Below are positions 1 to 9,047 of a stretch of DNA of 64,000 nucleotides, piece after piece (within the stretch, counting starts at the first letter, position 1; each line of letters starts with the position of its first letter). This DNA comes from Shinisaurus crocodilurus (lineage: Eukaryota > Chordata > Lepidosauria > Squamata > Shinisauridae), in NCBI GenBank assembly GCA_021292165.1, contig CM037879.1:39586339-39650338 (forward strand). Direction: 5' to 3'. Under the pieces are notes generated by a model, which searched no databases, was not told the origin of the DNA, and worked only from the letters and a program-made list of their open reading frames with translations. Position numbers and translations under genes: made by a program.

Positions 1-84
1 TGGTTTACTTTTTGCTTCTGATATTTATTATTAAATAAAAATTTATTATTAATTTTAGTTGGCCTAATGGTAGCACCGGCCCTG
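1..84 (-). mobile_element. hAT-type MITE, right end only (cut by window start)
   Basis: The sequence ending at 84, read in reverse, begins CAGGGCCGGTGCTACCATTA, the same terminus as the complete 164-bp element at 63516-63679. The rest lies outside the window. It abuts the L2 fragment that follows, so it probably inserted into that LINE. Confidence 0.6.
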
Positions 85-1028
85 GTGCCTGGATGCAGTT
101 ATGGCGTGGATGAGGGCTAATAAATTGAAGCTGAATCCGGAGAAGACAGAGACCCTATGGGTTGGCAGTTCCCAGGTCTGGGAATTGAGCTGTTTACCTG
201 TTCTGGATGGTGGGGTTGCACTCCCTCTGAAAGAACAGGTATGTAGTTTGGAGGTGATCCTGGATCCATCTTTGTCACTTGAGGCCCAGGTGACCACTAC
301 CAGCTTCGGTTGGTACGCCAGCTATGCCCATTCCTGGACAGGGATAATCTAGCCATGGTAACCTCACAATTAGACTGCTGCAATGCACTCTCAGTGGGGT
401 CTGCCCTTGGGCCTGGTTCGGAAGCTGCAGCTAGCACAGAATGCAGCAGCTAGGGTGCTCCCTGGGACACCCAGCTATGCCCACATAAGACCTGTGCTAA
501 AAGAACTGCACTGGCTGCCTATTAGCTACCGAGCCATGTTCAAGGTTATTGTATTGTCATACAAAGCCCTAAACAACTTAGGACCAGGATATCTGGCAGA
601 CTGCCTTCCCTCAACACCCAACCGACCATTAAGATCATCTGAGGAGGCCTTGCTTGTCAATCCAAAATTATCAGAATGTTGCCGTGTACTACCTCGACAG
701 CGGGCCTTCTTGGTAGTGGCACCCACCCTGGGGGAAAAAATCCCTTGTGCAGTTTGGGAGGCAGAAAGTTTGGCATCTTTTAAATGCCTCCTGAAAACAC
801 ACCTGTTCACCCTGGATTTCCCTGGTCCATAATTAAATTAACCATTCTGTCCCATTTTACTGCTCCTGAACTGCTGTGTATTATTGTTGTTGTAGTATTG
901 TTTTTAAAATTATATTTTAAATGTGATTTTAATAGGGATTTTAATATTTATATGGAAGCCGCTAAGGGATTTTTCTTAATATTTAGTACAAATAAATAGT
1001 ACAAATAAATAAATAAATAAATAAATAC
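85..1028 (+). mobile_element. L2-type LINE, 3' end with degenerate reverse transcriptase
   Basis: Broken frames translate to typical L2 C-terminal reverse transcriptase text: WMRANKLKLNPEKTETLWVG near 101-175, then a CNAL..GLPLGLVRKLQLAQNAAARVL block near 380-460, and LKELHWLPISYR with KVIVLSYKALNNLGPGYL near 497-595. A 3' UTR ends in an (AAAT)n tail at about 1000-1028. Frame changes near 350 and after 830, plus 5' truncation, make it a dead copy. Upstream it joins a hAT end. Confidence 0.85.
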
Positions 1029-1102
1029 CCAGTATTGCATATGACATGTCATATTCATGTATGCAGTATGCATCTCTTTAGCAATGGGGTTTGAAGCGAG
1101 AC

Positions 1103-1275
1103 TTTCATAGATTTCATAGATCATAGAGTTGGAAGGAGCCTACAAGGCTATCGAGTCCAATCCCCTGCTCAATGCAGGAAACTAGAGGAGGGGTCTCCCA
1201 TCCAAGTAATAACCAGGCCTGACCCTGCTTAGCTTTCCATGCTCAGACAAGCTGAGCCAGCGTAAGACTTGCAGT
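1103..1275 (-). mobile_element. 5S rRNA-derived SINE with CR1-type tail
   Basis: On the minus strand the head contains the 5S rRNA 3'-half text AAGCTAAGCAGGGTCAGGCC and TTACTTGGATGGGAGA, i.e. the pol III internal-promoter region. The tail GGACTCGATAGCCTTGTAGG followed by CTATGAT-type repeats matches the 3' end of CR1 LINEs seen at 57137 and 45661. Other copies lie at 4256, 11405/16366, 22223 and 31540. Confidence 0.85.
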
Positions 1276-2135
1276 CCACATCAGCAGAGTTCTACCATGG
1301 ACTGTCTAGCTATTTTAAGAGGATATGGGAAATGGGAGCCTATATCTAGGCTTCTGAAAAAATAAATAAATCCACCTATTTCAGCCTCTCGCTTATCTTC
1401 ATTTCTGATAGCCTGCAAGGTTTGAGCTGCTGTCTCAACTGTCCTCATTTGTCTTTTGTGCCAGAACACTTTGTAAGCAGTCAGTCTCCCTGTCTCTTTA
1501 TCTTTTGTAGGAGAAGGGGGGAAATTACCTCAGAGAGCTAGCAGGTCACGTCGTAGGTCATTTCTTTAATTCTTATCCAAACCAAGTGCTGTGCCAGTCG
1601 AAAGCAATCAGAGAAGTTACCACTGCAACAGGCAGCCAACATTCTAGGCAGCAAAGGCCTATGCTCACACTGTATATCATAGCATTTCCCAGTCAAAGCA
1701 ATATTTAATGTGGACGTTCTTGTTCATTAGTCCTACATTATCAACATTCTATGCACTTTCTTGTAGGACATTTTAAAAAACATATCATACTATGGTCTGA
1801 CTGATTGCAAGGAACAGAAGTCAAGCCTCCTTCCATATTTAAGCATTCCACTCCTCCAAGGTCAACTTTGGTGCGACCTCTGATTTCATCTAAAATAGCC
1901 CAAAGGTACCCAAGTGAATAAAGCATGGGAACTCATTTGTTTGCAATCACAGATCCAAAGTACATGTTCCAGAATAAGCACAAGGCCCCAGTATGGATCA
2001 GGACCCTCTCTTCAAGATGGTGGTGATGGTGGTGGTGAGGAACCTTTAAAACTTTCCTCCTTGCTGCGGTTCTGATCCCCACATCTACAATTTGTATTGC
2101 CAAACAGTGTTCCATTTAAGTAAATGGCAACATAT
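1276..2135. other. Unassigned stretch
   Basis: No repeat family or gene recognised. It holds a short GGT/GAT-rich run near 2018-2038. Reading frames are all about 60 codons and without domains. Confidence 0.4.
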
Positions 2136-2374
2136 ATTGAGAGCCAGTGTGGCATAGTGGTTAGAGTGTTGGACTGGGACTCGGGAGACCGGGTTCTAGT
2201 TCCCACTCGGCCATGAAGCTCACTGGGTGACTTTGGGCCAGTCACTGACTCTCAGCCTAACCTACCTCACAGGGTTGTTGTGAGGATAAAATGGAGAGGA
2301 GGAGGAGGATTATGTAAGCCGCCTTGCGTTCCTTGCAGGAAAAAAGGCAGGCTATAAATATAATAAATAAATAT
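2136..2374 (+). mobile_element. tRNA-derived SINE with L2-like tail
   Basis: The head GAGAGCCAGTGTGGCATAGT with a B-box-like GGTTCTAGTTCC is the tRNA-related promoter module of squamate SINEs. The body reads GACTTTGGGCCAGTCACTGA and CCTCACAGGGTTGTTGTGAGG. The tail (GCCGCCTTG ... GGCAGGCTATAAAT plus an AAATA run) resembles L2 3' ends in this window rather than the BovB tail of classical Sauria SINE. Copies occur at 6052, 22105 (minus) and 24433. Confidence 0.8.
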
Positions 2375-2574
2375 ATTGCAGGTGCAGGCTCTCCAGGTTT
2401 AGACCACAGAGGGGAAGAAGGAGTTAAATCCCCCCTATCCCCCACCCTAGGGGCCCAATCTTGATCAGGGCACCCGTGCTTACTCTAGAGTAAAAGAGAA
2501 AAAAGTAGCTAGCAACTACCTCTTTAGGGTTAGGGTGAGGCTAGGTTGCCCCCCTCTTTGTTATCCCATATTCC

Positions 2575-2804
2575 AGCAGGCAAATGCATTTTTATGCAGG
2601 CAGGCCTTTAGCATGTAAGCTGGTCTGTTGCTGAAGGGGGGTTTAGTTGGTTGCGTGCTGTCTGTTTCTTTTATTGTTGTATTGTTAATTGTGTTTTTAT
2701 GGACCTGTTTTTATGTTTTACTTAAAAAATGGTTTTTAATCTGTATTTTATTATTGTTGGCTGCCTTAAGCACCATTTTGGTGGAGAGGTGAAATATTAA
2801 ATAA

Positions 2805-2845
<41 letters not shown>
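2575..2845 (+). mobile_element. L2-type LINE 3' UTR with (AAT)n tail
   Basis: Non-coding T-rich 3' UTR text ending in GGCTGCCTTAAGCACCATTT, a typical L2 3' terminus, followed by an (AAT)n tail of about 40 bp at 2805-2845. No coding part remains. Confidence 0.6.
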
Positions 2846-2846
<1 letters not shown>

Positions 2847-3265
2847 CTTGTAATATCAAATGCCAAAAAGGTCAATTGGAGAAAAACACTTTTGTGAACA
2901 TTTGGGGTAATTTTTGGATTATGGGTTAGTGAAGGGGAAGGAGAACAAACCTTGTCAAGATTTGTTACATTTTTGGAACATAGAATAATATTTGATTTTC
3001 TATTTTCCTTTTGTTTTTTTGGGAAATATAACTTGGTCCCAAGAGGTGGGGGGGTGCACGATGTTTATGTTGTATTTCTTTGTTGTTGTTGTTGTTGTTG
3101 TTGTATGATGGGGGAAAATTAATTAAAATAACAACAACAACAACAACAATAATTTACTTACCGTATTTGAGAGGAAAGGAGGTCGAAGGAGAGTTTTCTC
3201 CAAATATTAGATAGCCAGGCCCTGAGCCCTTAAAACCAACATCTTGAATTGAGCCTGGAAAACAA
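2846..3265. other. Unassigned, with complementary TTG and AAC microsatellites
   Basis: A (TTG)n run at 3080-3104 and an (AAC)n run at 3129-3150 lie about 25 bp apart and are complementary, so they could fold back. The remainder is AT-rich and unrecognised. Confidence 0.5.
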
Positions 3266-3910
3266 TTTCATCTCATTTTCATTTATTACATTTCTATACC
3301 ACCCAATAGCCGAAGCTCTTTGGGTGGTTTAGAAAGATTAAAACCTTTAAAATGTAGTATAAAGAAAACCATATACACACAAACATATCAACAGAGACAC
3401 ACAATTGGCAACCAATGGAGATCTTTCAGTATTGGGCTGATGTGATCATGATTCTGTGCATTGGTTAGTAGCCAAACTGCGCAGCGTTTTGCACCAGTTG
3501 AAGATTCCTGATGCTCTTCAAGTGTAGCCCCACATAGAGTGCATTGCAATAGTCCAGGGCTCTCCAACCTTGGGTCCCCAGATGTTGCTGGCCTACAGCT
3601 CCCAGCATACCCAGCCAACATGGCTAATGGCAAGGGATTCTGGGAGCTGTAGTCCAGCAACATCTGGGGACCCAAGGTTGGATAGCCCTGCAATAGTCTA
3701 ATTGTGATGTAACCAAGGCATGGATAACTGTGGCCAGATGCATGGTGGGAACAAATGACCCTGCTTCTGCAAAAGTGATTGGGTTGTTTTCGTTCCCATG
3801 AGGACAAAGCCTGTAATGTAGGACTGAAGTTAGGTGTGCCTTGTTAGGTCCTCTTGAGCCCCACATGTTGTGGGGAAGAAGATAAAAAATCTGGATTCTC
3901 AAATGAATCC
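3266..3910 (-). mobile_element. L2-type LINE, minus strand, split by a MITE
   Basis: The minus strand reads LATVIHALVTSQLDYC (about 3700-3750), and after the MITE continues with CNAL..GLHLKSIRNLQLVQNAAQ and ISPILKDLHWLPI (about 3410-3550). Both are L2 reverse transcriptase C-terminal text. The 3' UTR runs down to about 3270. The insertion at 3555-3690 interrupts the codons for the conserved DYCNAL motif, and frames are otherwise broken. Confidence 0.75.
3555..3690. mobile_element. 136-bp palindromic hAT MITE
   Basis: Ends are CAGGGCTCTCCAACC and its reverse complement, and the body is a near-complete inverted repeat. It is flanked by an exact 8-bp duplication, CAATAGTC, at 3547-3554 and 3691-3698, as expected for hAT transposition. 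It sits inside the L2 reverse transcriptase remnant. The same family is at 35568 and 44547. Confidence 0.9.
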
Positions 3911-4202
3911 TCCTGATTAAAAGTAGAAGTTGATTGGCTACTTAGCTGAAGGTGAATTGACGTGAAAGAAGTCAGGTGATGAATCCACTGGTTGGGCAAC
4001 TGTTTTTAAAACCTCAGGTGACCATGGAGGAATTTGAAAAGAACAAAAGGGATTTGAGGTTGATTCTTGACCCTTGGTGTGGTGTACAAAATTGAACAGG
4101 TAGTTAAGCTGAGCTGTCCTTTTACCATTGGTGCGAAGGGAAGTTCCATGTGTGCAATGGTATAGGACAGCCTTCCCTAACCTGGTGCCTGCCAGATGTT
4201 TT

Positions 4203-4258
4203 AGATAGACAGATAGACAGACAGATAGATAGATCGATCGATGATCGATCGATCGATC
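4203..4258. repeat. GATA/GACA/GATC tetranucleotide run
   Basis: A compound tetranucleotide repeat with GATAGACA units passing into GATC units. It lies exactly where the 3' tail (CTATGAT-type) of the adjoining minus-strand SINE would be, so it is likely an expanded SINE tail. Confidence 0.75.
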
Positions 4259-4405
4259 ATAGAGTTGGAAGGGGCCTACAAGGCCATCGAGTCCAACCCC
4301 CTGCTCAATGCAGGAAACTAGAGGAGGGGTCTCCCATCCAAGTAATAACCAGGCCTGACCCTGCTTAGCTTTCCACGCTCAGACAAGCTGAGCCAGCATA
4401 AGCCA
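4256..4405 (-). mobile_element. 5S rRNA-derived SINE with CR1-type tail
   Basis: Near-identical to the copy at 1103-1275, including AACCAGGCCTGACCCTGCTT on the plus strand. Nested inside the hAT MITE at 4168-4515. Confidence 0.85.
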
Positions 4406-4639
4406 CAGGCCTGTCTACTACAACTCCCAAGATTCCTGACCATTGGCCATGCTGGCTAAGGCTGATGGGAGTTGAAGTCCAAAACATCTGGAGGACATCA
4501 GGTTGGAAAAGGCTGGTGCAGAGGTTCCAGATTACAATAGGTGCCATGGGTAAACATTGGTTGGAGATTCCTATCCTTAATAGCTGAAAATGACTGCTGG
4601 TGTGTTTACCAGTAATGGCGATGCTTCATTCATGAAGCA

Positions 4640-4653
4640 TCCCCCCCCCCCCC
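4640..4653. repeat. Poly-C run
   Basis: Fourteen cytosines just after an inverted GATGCTTCAT/ATGAAGCATC pair. Confidence 0.9.
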
Positions 4654-4675
4654 GGGGCTATGGATTGACCAAGGC

Positions 4676-4878
4676 ATAATAGGAGCATAGGAAGCTGCCC
4701 TATGCTGATTCAGACTGTTGGTCCATGCAGTCCAGTATTGTCAACACTGACTGGCAGCGGCTCTCCAGTATTTCAGGCAGGATTCTATCCTAGCCCTACC
4801 TGGAGATGCCAGAGATTGAACCTGGGACCTTCTGAATGACAAAGCAGGTGCTCTACCACTGACCTACGGCCCTTCCCT
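4676..4878 (-). mobile_element. tRNA-derived SINE (second tRNA family)
   Basis: The minus strand begins GGGCCGTAGGTCAGTGGTAG and AGAGCACCTGCTTTG, a tRNA-like A-box, followed by CCCAGGTTCAATCTCTGG, a B-box-like segment, then a unique body ending CATAGGAAGCTGCC on the plus strand. Related copies are at 8185-8355 (plus) and 22424-23055 (minus, split). It is a SINE head, not a tRNA gene: acceptor pairing and a 3' trailer are absent. Confidence 0.7.
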
Positions 4879-6050
4879 ATAATGTACTTTGGGTGGCTTG
4901 ATTAGAATAGAAAATGGTTACTGCTGCAGGAAAGAGCTAGCCTGGCTTTTGATGCTTAGACCTGCAAGGCATAATTCTGTTGCCCCTCACATGCTCCCCT
5001 CCTGTTCTGGGCACAGGGATTTCCTGCTTGGCTGGTTCTCCCCCTCCCCCCTAAAGGCAGCTCTTGTGGGGCAGCTGCACTTGCTCAGGAGTGTTCCTAA
5101 GGATCCAACAGGATCAGGTCCATATCATATAGTTTTAATATATGTGCAAAGGGGGTGAAAAAATGTCTTGCAGATATCAAGGGTGGGTGGGGGGAGCAGA
5201 GATGAGGGGATTCATATTTTTTCCTTGGAATATTCTCCAGTTTTCCTTGGCTAGGATGTTGCTTATCAGACAGAGATCTGCAGATATTCAGTTCCCCCTT
5301 GTTAAATATTATCTAAGCCCTATCCCTCCCGCCCCCTTTTACAATGTTTTACATAGCAGAGCAAATACATAAGGACAAACTATTTCCCACTACTCTTCAT
5401 TATTCCTTATTAACGGACTCAGCATCAATTTAGAACATTTGGAGCTATTTAAATATCTTCTAACTGGCATCCTTAAAACTTCACCCACAATGCATTTATT
5501 AATGGAAAAATGGCAGACATAAAATATGTAGTAAATCCTCATATGTTAACCAGCTGCTGTAAGTATGAATAGGGTGTATATTGCATATAAAATCTTCAAA
5601 AAGAAATGGAATGCAGAGAGTCGGACTCACAGTTTATTTTCAAGTATTATGCAAAGGCTGTGTTGGGAAATCAGCTAAGCTCTGGATTTCAGCAAATTAT
5701 TTTCAGCAGATAATTCATTTAATGAATTTATCCTAGTTTTCGCCTGTGCATTAATCACTGACATGCCGCCACTGTACACTCGTATTTTTTGACTCTTGAT
5801 TTTTAATCTACTATTTCCTACTGACAAAGTTGCCATGCCATCATTGCAGAACAATTTTATGTGCTAATGGATCCAGTGTGTTTTGCTAATACAAAAGTTC
5901 TCCACTTTTCCTATGCTAGATTTATTTATTTATTATATTTATATCATTAGTAACTAAAAAAAGAAAAGAAAAGGAGAGAGAGAGTAAAATTCCATATGCA
6001 CGACAGAAGACTTCTCCCTGTCCCTCTTTTCTGTTTCTGTTATTGATAAA
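4879..6050. other. Unassigned, partly AT-rich single-copy-looking DNA
   Basis: No repeat recognised through about 5900. The part at 5400-5880 has even composition and several TAAT and ATTA motifs, so it could hold conserved non-coding sequence. 5925-5980 is low-complexity A/T and GA-rich. Confidence 0.4.
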
Positions 6051-6051
6051 G

Positions 6052-6400
6052 AGAGCCTGTGTGCTGTAGTAGTTAGAGCAGTCTTCCCCAACCTGGTGCT
6101 CTCCAGATGTTGTGCACTTCCATTCCCATCAGCCTCAGGCAGCATGGCCAATGGGTCAGGAATTCTGGGAGTTGTAGTCCAAAACATCTGGAGGGCACCA
6201 GGTTGGGGAAGGCTGGGTTAGAATTCAGACTAGGAGTGGGAAGGCCCAAGTTCAAATTCCCACTCAGCCATGACGCCTTTGGGGTGACCTTGAGCCAGTC
6301 ACCATCTCTCAGCCTAGCCTGCCTCATAGGGTTGTTGTGAAGATAAAACGACAAGGGGAGAATGTTGCCTGAACTCCTTGGAGGATGGACAGCAACAGTA
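6052..6400 (+). mobile_element. tRNA-derived SINE with L2-like tail, split by a MITE
   Basis: The head (GAGAGCCTGTGTGCTGTAGT) at 6052-6078 resumes after the insertion as GGTTAGAATTCAGACTAGG and runs on through CAGTCACCATCTCTCAGCCT and CATAGGGTTGTTGTGAAG. Homologous to 2136-2374. Diverged, with a short tail. Confidence 0.75.
6079..6215. mobile_element. 137-bp palindromic hAT MITE
   Basis: Termini CAGTCTTCCCCAACCTGGTG and CACCAGGTTGGGGAAGGCTG are inverted repeats. The imperfect 8-bp flanks AGTTAGAG and GGTTAGAA are consistent with a mutated target duplication. Nested in the SINE at 6052-6400. Confidence 0.85.
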
Positions 6401-6439
6401 TTGTGTGTTGGTCAGGATCCAAGGCTACATTTCTACACC

Positions 6440-6738
6440 TTATTGAATTGATTTAAAGGAACATGCGCTGCTTTTCCAGGCATTATCTTCAAGGCAGCTT
6501 AACATCAATATAAAATACTAACATTTTTTTTTTAAAAAAAAACATAACTAAAAAGTAACTTTATAAGTACATTAAAATGACAGCATTAAAAACAGACACC
6601 AAAGATAGATAGAGCATAGGGATAAATGCTTACCTGCTGCCAGCAAAGAGCCTCTGAAATTAGCACAGTCTTAACCTGCCACCGAGCCCAACTAATGTGG
6701 TAAGTAGGCAACTCTCCCTGGGGAAGGAGTTCCACAAT
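6440..6738 (-). mobile_element. L2-type LINE 3' end fragment
   Basis: The minus-strand 3' region has the recurring GGAAGGAGTTCCACAATGC text (the end of the L2 ORF, FSV.AP.LWN.LP on the coding strand). An A-rich UTR lies toward 6480. No open frame survives. Confidence 0.55.
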
Positions 6739-6815
6739 GCACAGTGCAATCCTAGGCATGTCTACTCAGCAGTAAGTCCCAGAGTTCAGTGGGAGTTTCT
6801 CTCAGGTAAGTGTGT
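6739..6815. mobile_element. Harbinger-like MITE fragment (CAATCCTA family)
   Basis: ACAGTGCAATCCTAGGCATG plus TCAGCAGTAAGTCCC..TTCAGTGGG matches the family at 8871-9047 and 52463-52555, whose two halves are inverted repeats around AAGTCCCATTGA. The right end is lost against the hAT MITE at 6820. Confidence 0.5.
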
Positions 6816-6819
6816 ACAG

Positions 6820-6956
6820 CAGCCTCCCCCAGCCTGGTGCCCTCCAGATGTGTTGGACTACATCTTCTGGCTGGGGATGAGGGTTGGACTGCAACTCTCA
6901 TCCCTAGCTTGCAGTTGTGTAGTCCAACACATCTGGAAGGCACCAAGTTGGCGGAA
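6820..6956. mobile_element. Palindromic hAT MITE
   Basis: Ends CAGCCTCCCCCAGCCTGGTG and CACCAAGTTGGCGGAA are inverted. The left flank GTGTACAG and right flank GTGTAGCC share the first five bases. Diverged member of the CAGCCTTCCCCAACCTGG family. Confidence 0.75.
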
Positions 6957-7002
6957 GTGTAGCCTTAGGTCCCACCTTCAGTGAAAAAGTCCTACCTTGC
7001 AG

Positions 7003-7205
7003 AGCAGTAGTGGAGGCAGTGGGGCTCCTTATCCATTGCATCTTTTTGTTTGAGGTTTTATAGGAACTATCCATGGTGCTCCATGGTGGTGAACCTGTTG
7101 TGGGGATGGAGTTCAGCACCACGGATAGCTCCTGTAAAGCTCAAACAAAAAGATGCCATGGGTAAGGAGCCCCCCACTGTCACAGGAGTCACCAGCCTCC
7201 CCTGG
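7003..7205. mobile_element. Foldback element (GTGGAGGC..GCCTCC family)
   Basis: Long inverted arms: GGGGCTCCTTATCCATTGCA with TTTTTGTTTGAG pair with CTCAAACAAAAAGATGCCAT and GGTAAGGAGCC around a short loop. Related copies are at 29455-29663, 35869-36066 and 44932-45065. Superfamily unknown. Confidence 0.65.
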
Positions 7206-7348
7206 GTAATGGCTCAATGCCGCTCAGTCCGCAGGGGAGATCTAGAGCAAGTGCTTCAGAAGATGACCCAAGTGAATCCTACGTCAAAAGGCAGACCTTT
7301 GAGATCATAAACCTTTCAGTCATTCCTTACCCCAGAAGCGCTTTAGAA

Positions 7349-7479
7349 CAGGGGTGGGGAACCGGTGGCCCTTGAGATGTTGTTGGGCTCCAGCTCCCGT
7401 CAGTCCCCTGCAGCATGGCAAATGGCCGGGGTTACGGGAGTCCTGCAACATATGGAGGGCTACTGGCTCCCCAGCCCTG
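7349..7479. mobile_element. 131-bp hAT MITE
   Basis: Starts CAGGGGTGGGGAACCGG and ends CCCCAGCCCTG. The flanks CTTTAGAA and CCTTAGAA differ at one of eight bases, a near-intact target duplication. Confidence 0.8.
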
Positions 7480-7691
7480 CCTTAGAAATTTCAGCCATGG
7501 TTAAAGATGGGTTTGGAACAAAATCATGTAGACAGGTCATCTTAAAGGCTGGTGTGGGCAATTCACCAGAGTGCAATTATGAGTATCTTTTGGAAGAGTT
7601 GCTGATATACTTTTTAATTTCATCTGCTTTGTGGTATCCAGAAGTAAGAATTTATATACTTTTAGTGTGTTTCGGGGGAGGTATTTCAAAC

Positions 7692-8074
7692 TAGTCATGT
7701 AATCGAACCTTGCCCCTGGCTCGACTCTCCGCGGGGCCACCCCCCCAACTCGATCTTCTGCACGGTGCGGAGCAGTTCTCCGCGCCGCTCGACCCACCCT
7801 CTCTGGTCCCGTTGCGTCACTTCTGGCACCGGAAATGACGCGACGGGACCCTGCGCAGGCGCAGCATGCAGCACGGGGGTCCAGAGCACCTGCGCAGGGT
7901 CCCGTCATGTCATTTCCGGTGCTGGAAGTGACGCGACGGGACCGGAGCGGGCTGTGCGGGCGGCTCGCCGCGGAGAGGCGAGCTGCCCCAGAGTTAAGGT
8001 AAGGCCTCGCGCAGGCGTGAGCGGGGCCAATTTCTGCCCGTTTTGCCCGCACAAGGCTCGATGGCACATGTCTA
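7692..8074. mobile_element. CpG-rich foldback element (TAG..ATG family), copy A
   Basis: Ends TAGTCATG and CATGTCTA are inverted, with an exact 8-bp duplication TTTCAAAC at 7684-7691 and 8075-8082, so hAT-like integration. The interior is CpG-dense and self-complementary. It holds the core GGAAGTGACGCGACGGGACC near 7925 and a second inverted copy, and a TGCGCAGGCGCA stretch near 7850 resembling an NRF-1 site. The frames here (up to 176 codons) are compositional artefacts. Confidence 0.8.
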
Positions 8075-8184
8075 TTTCAAACTGGGCCGATTTTGAATCA
8101 CCTCATCCAATCCAGTGATCTGTATACACTCACCAAATGGCAAAACACTTCTGAATGGTTGACATGTCTTCCAAGTTTTATATT

Positions 8185-8355
8185 AGCTGGAGAGAGAGAC
8201 CATACCATAGTAGCAGAGCCAATTGCACGTAGAAAGTCCCAGGTTCAGTCTCTGGTAACTCCAGTTAAAGAAATCTGAGATAGCAGGTGATAGAAAGACC
8301 TCTACCTGAGACCCTAGAGAGCCATTGCCATATGTTGTAGACGACAACACTGGGT
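8185..8355 (+). mobile_element. tRNA-derived SINE (same family as 4676)
   Basis: GTAGCAGAGCCAATTGCACG and CCCAGGTTCAGTCTCTGG are the degenerate A- and B-box regions. The body GACCCTAGAGAGCCATTGCC follows, and the copy fades near 8355. Confidence 0.55.
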
Positions 8356-8369
8356 AAGATGGACAAATA

Positions 8370-8790
8370 GTCTGGTTTGGATGTAACTCTAAACCATAGT
8401 TACGTAAACCATAGTTCAGCATTATGTGCGTGAGCCTACTTCCCTCTTCTGTCCTCCAGCACAGAGATTGGAAGCTTCCGTTTCCATTTTCAACTAACCA
8501 CAGTTTGTTGTTTCCTTGAAGCTGGGAACCGTGGATAGTTTTAACGATGTTTTTGAAAACAAGCCAGGATCAGAAAACATGGTTTGAACTTGGCTTGTTC
8601 GGACAGGCCATAGTTTTAAGCTAACCGTAGTTGTAAAGTAACCACAGATGAAATGACATGCTGCCATTAGTTCACAATAGAAGTGGATGCTTCTGATCTC
8701 CTTCTCATGGCTGTGCTGAAGGAGGAGAGGGGATGGGAGAGTGCACAAGCTCAAAGCTCATTTATATAGCACTAAATTATAGTTTAGCGT
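8370..8790. mobile_element. Foldback element (AACCATAG-rich)
   Basis: Repeated AAACCATAGTT and inverted AACTATGG/CATAGTT motifs occur across the interval. It is related in style to the GGTTCACAC..AACCC elements at 10447, 53373 and 55277. Boundaries and target duplication not resolved. Confidence 0.4.
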
Positions 8791-8870
8791 ATCGCCCGTA
8801 TGAGGTAGCTTCCTATGTTCCAAATGAGGGTTGTGTCAACTGAGTGTGAGGCACAGGGATTTAGGGGCTT

Positions 8871-9047
8871 ACAGTGCAATTGTATGCATGTTTACTCAGA
8901 AGTAAAACCCATTGACCCAGTTCGCACAATCAAACAACCCATGTTTAACAAACATGGGTTAAACAACCCAAAGTTAGCTGCTATGTGAGAACCAGCTCAC
9001 TGTGTTCCATTGGACTTACTTCCAGGTAAGTGCATAGGATTGCAGTA
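8871..9047. mobile_element. CAATCCTA-family MITE with nested foldback
   Basis: ACAGTGCAATTGTATGCATG ... AAACCCATTGA at the left pairs with TTCCATTGGACTTACTT ... GCATAGGATTGCAG at the right. About 80 bp at 8918-8998 (CCCAGTTCGCACAATCAAAC ... TGTGAGAACCAGC) is a separate small foldback nested in the centre. Confidence 0.65.

Larger units (their letters stand above)
4168..4515. mobile_element. hAT MITE interrupted by a SINE
   Basis: The left end CAGCCTTCCCTAACCTGGTG and the right end CATCAGGTTGGAAAAGGCTG are inverted. Between them lie the expected centre (CTACAACTCCC ... GATGGGAGTTG) and an inserted GATA/GATC repeat plus 5S-derived SINE at about 4200-4410. The flanking duplication is poor (GTATAGGA and GTGCAGAG). 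Confidence 0.7.

Noticed and set aside
1103..1275. 5S rRNA gene
   Set aside because: Only a diverged 3' half of 5S is present and it is joined to a CR1-type tail, so it is a SINE.
2018..2038. Poly-His motif
   Set aside because: A short GGT/GAT-rich run read in reverse; no gene context.
4676..4878. tRNA gene
   Set aside because: The A- and B-box-like segments belong to a SINE head; no complete cloverleaf or trailer, and copies recur.
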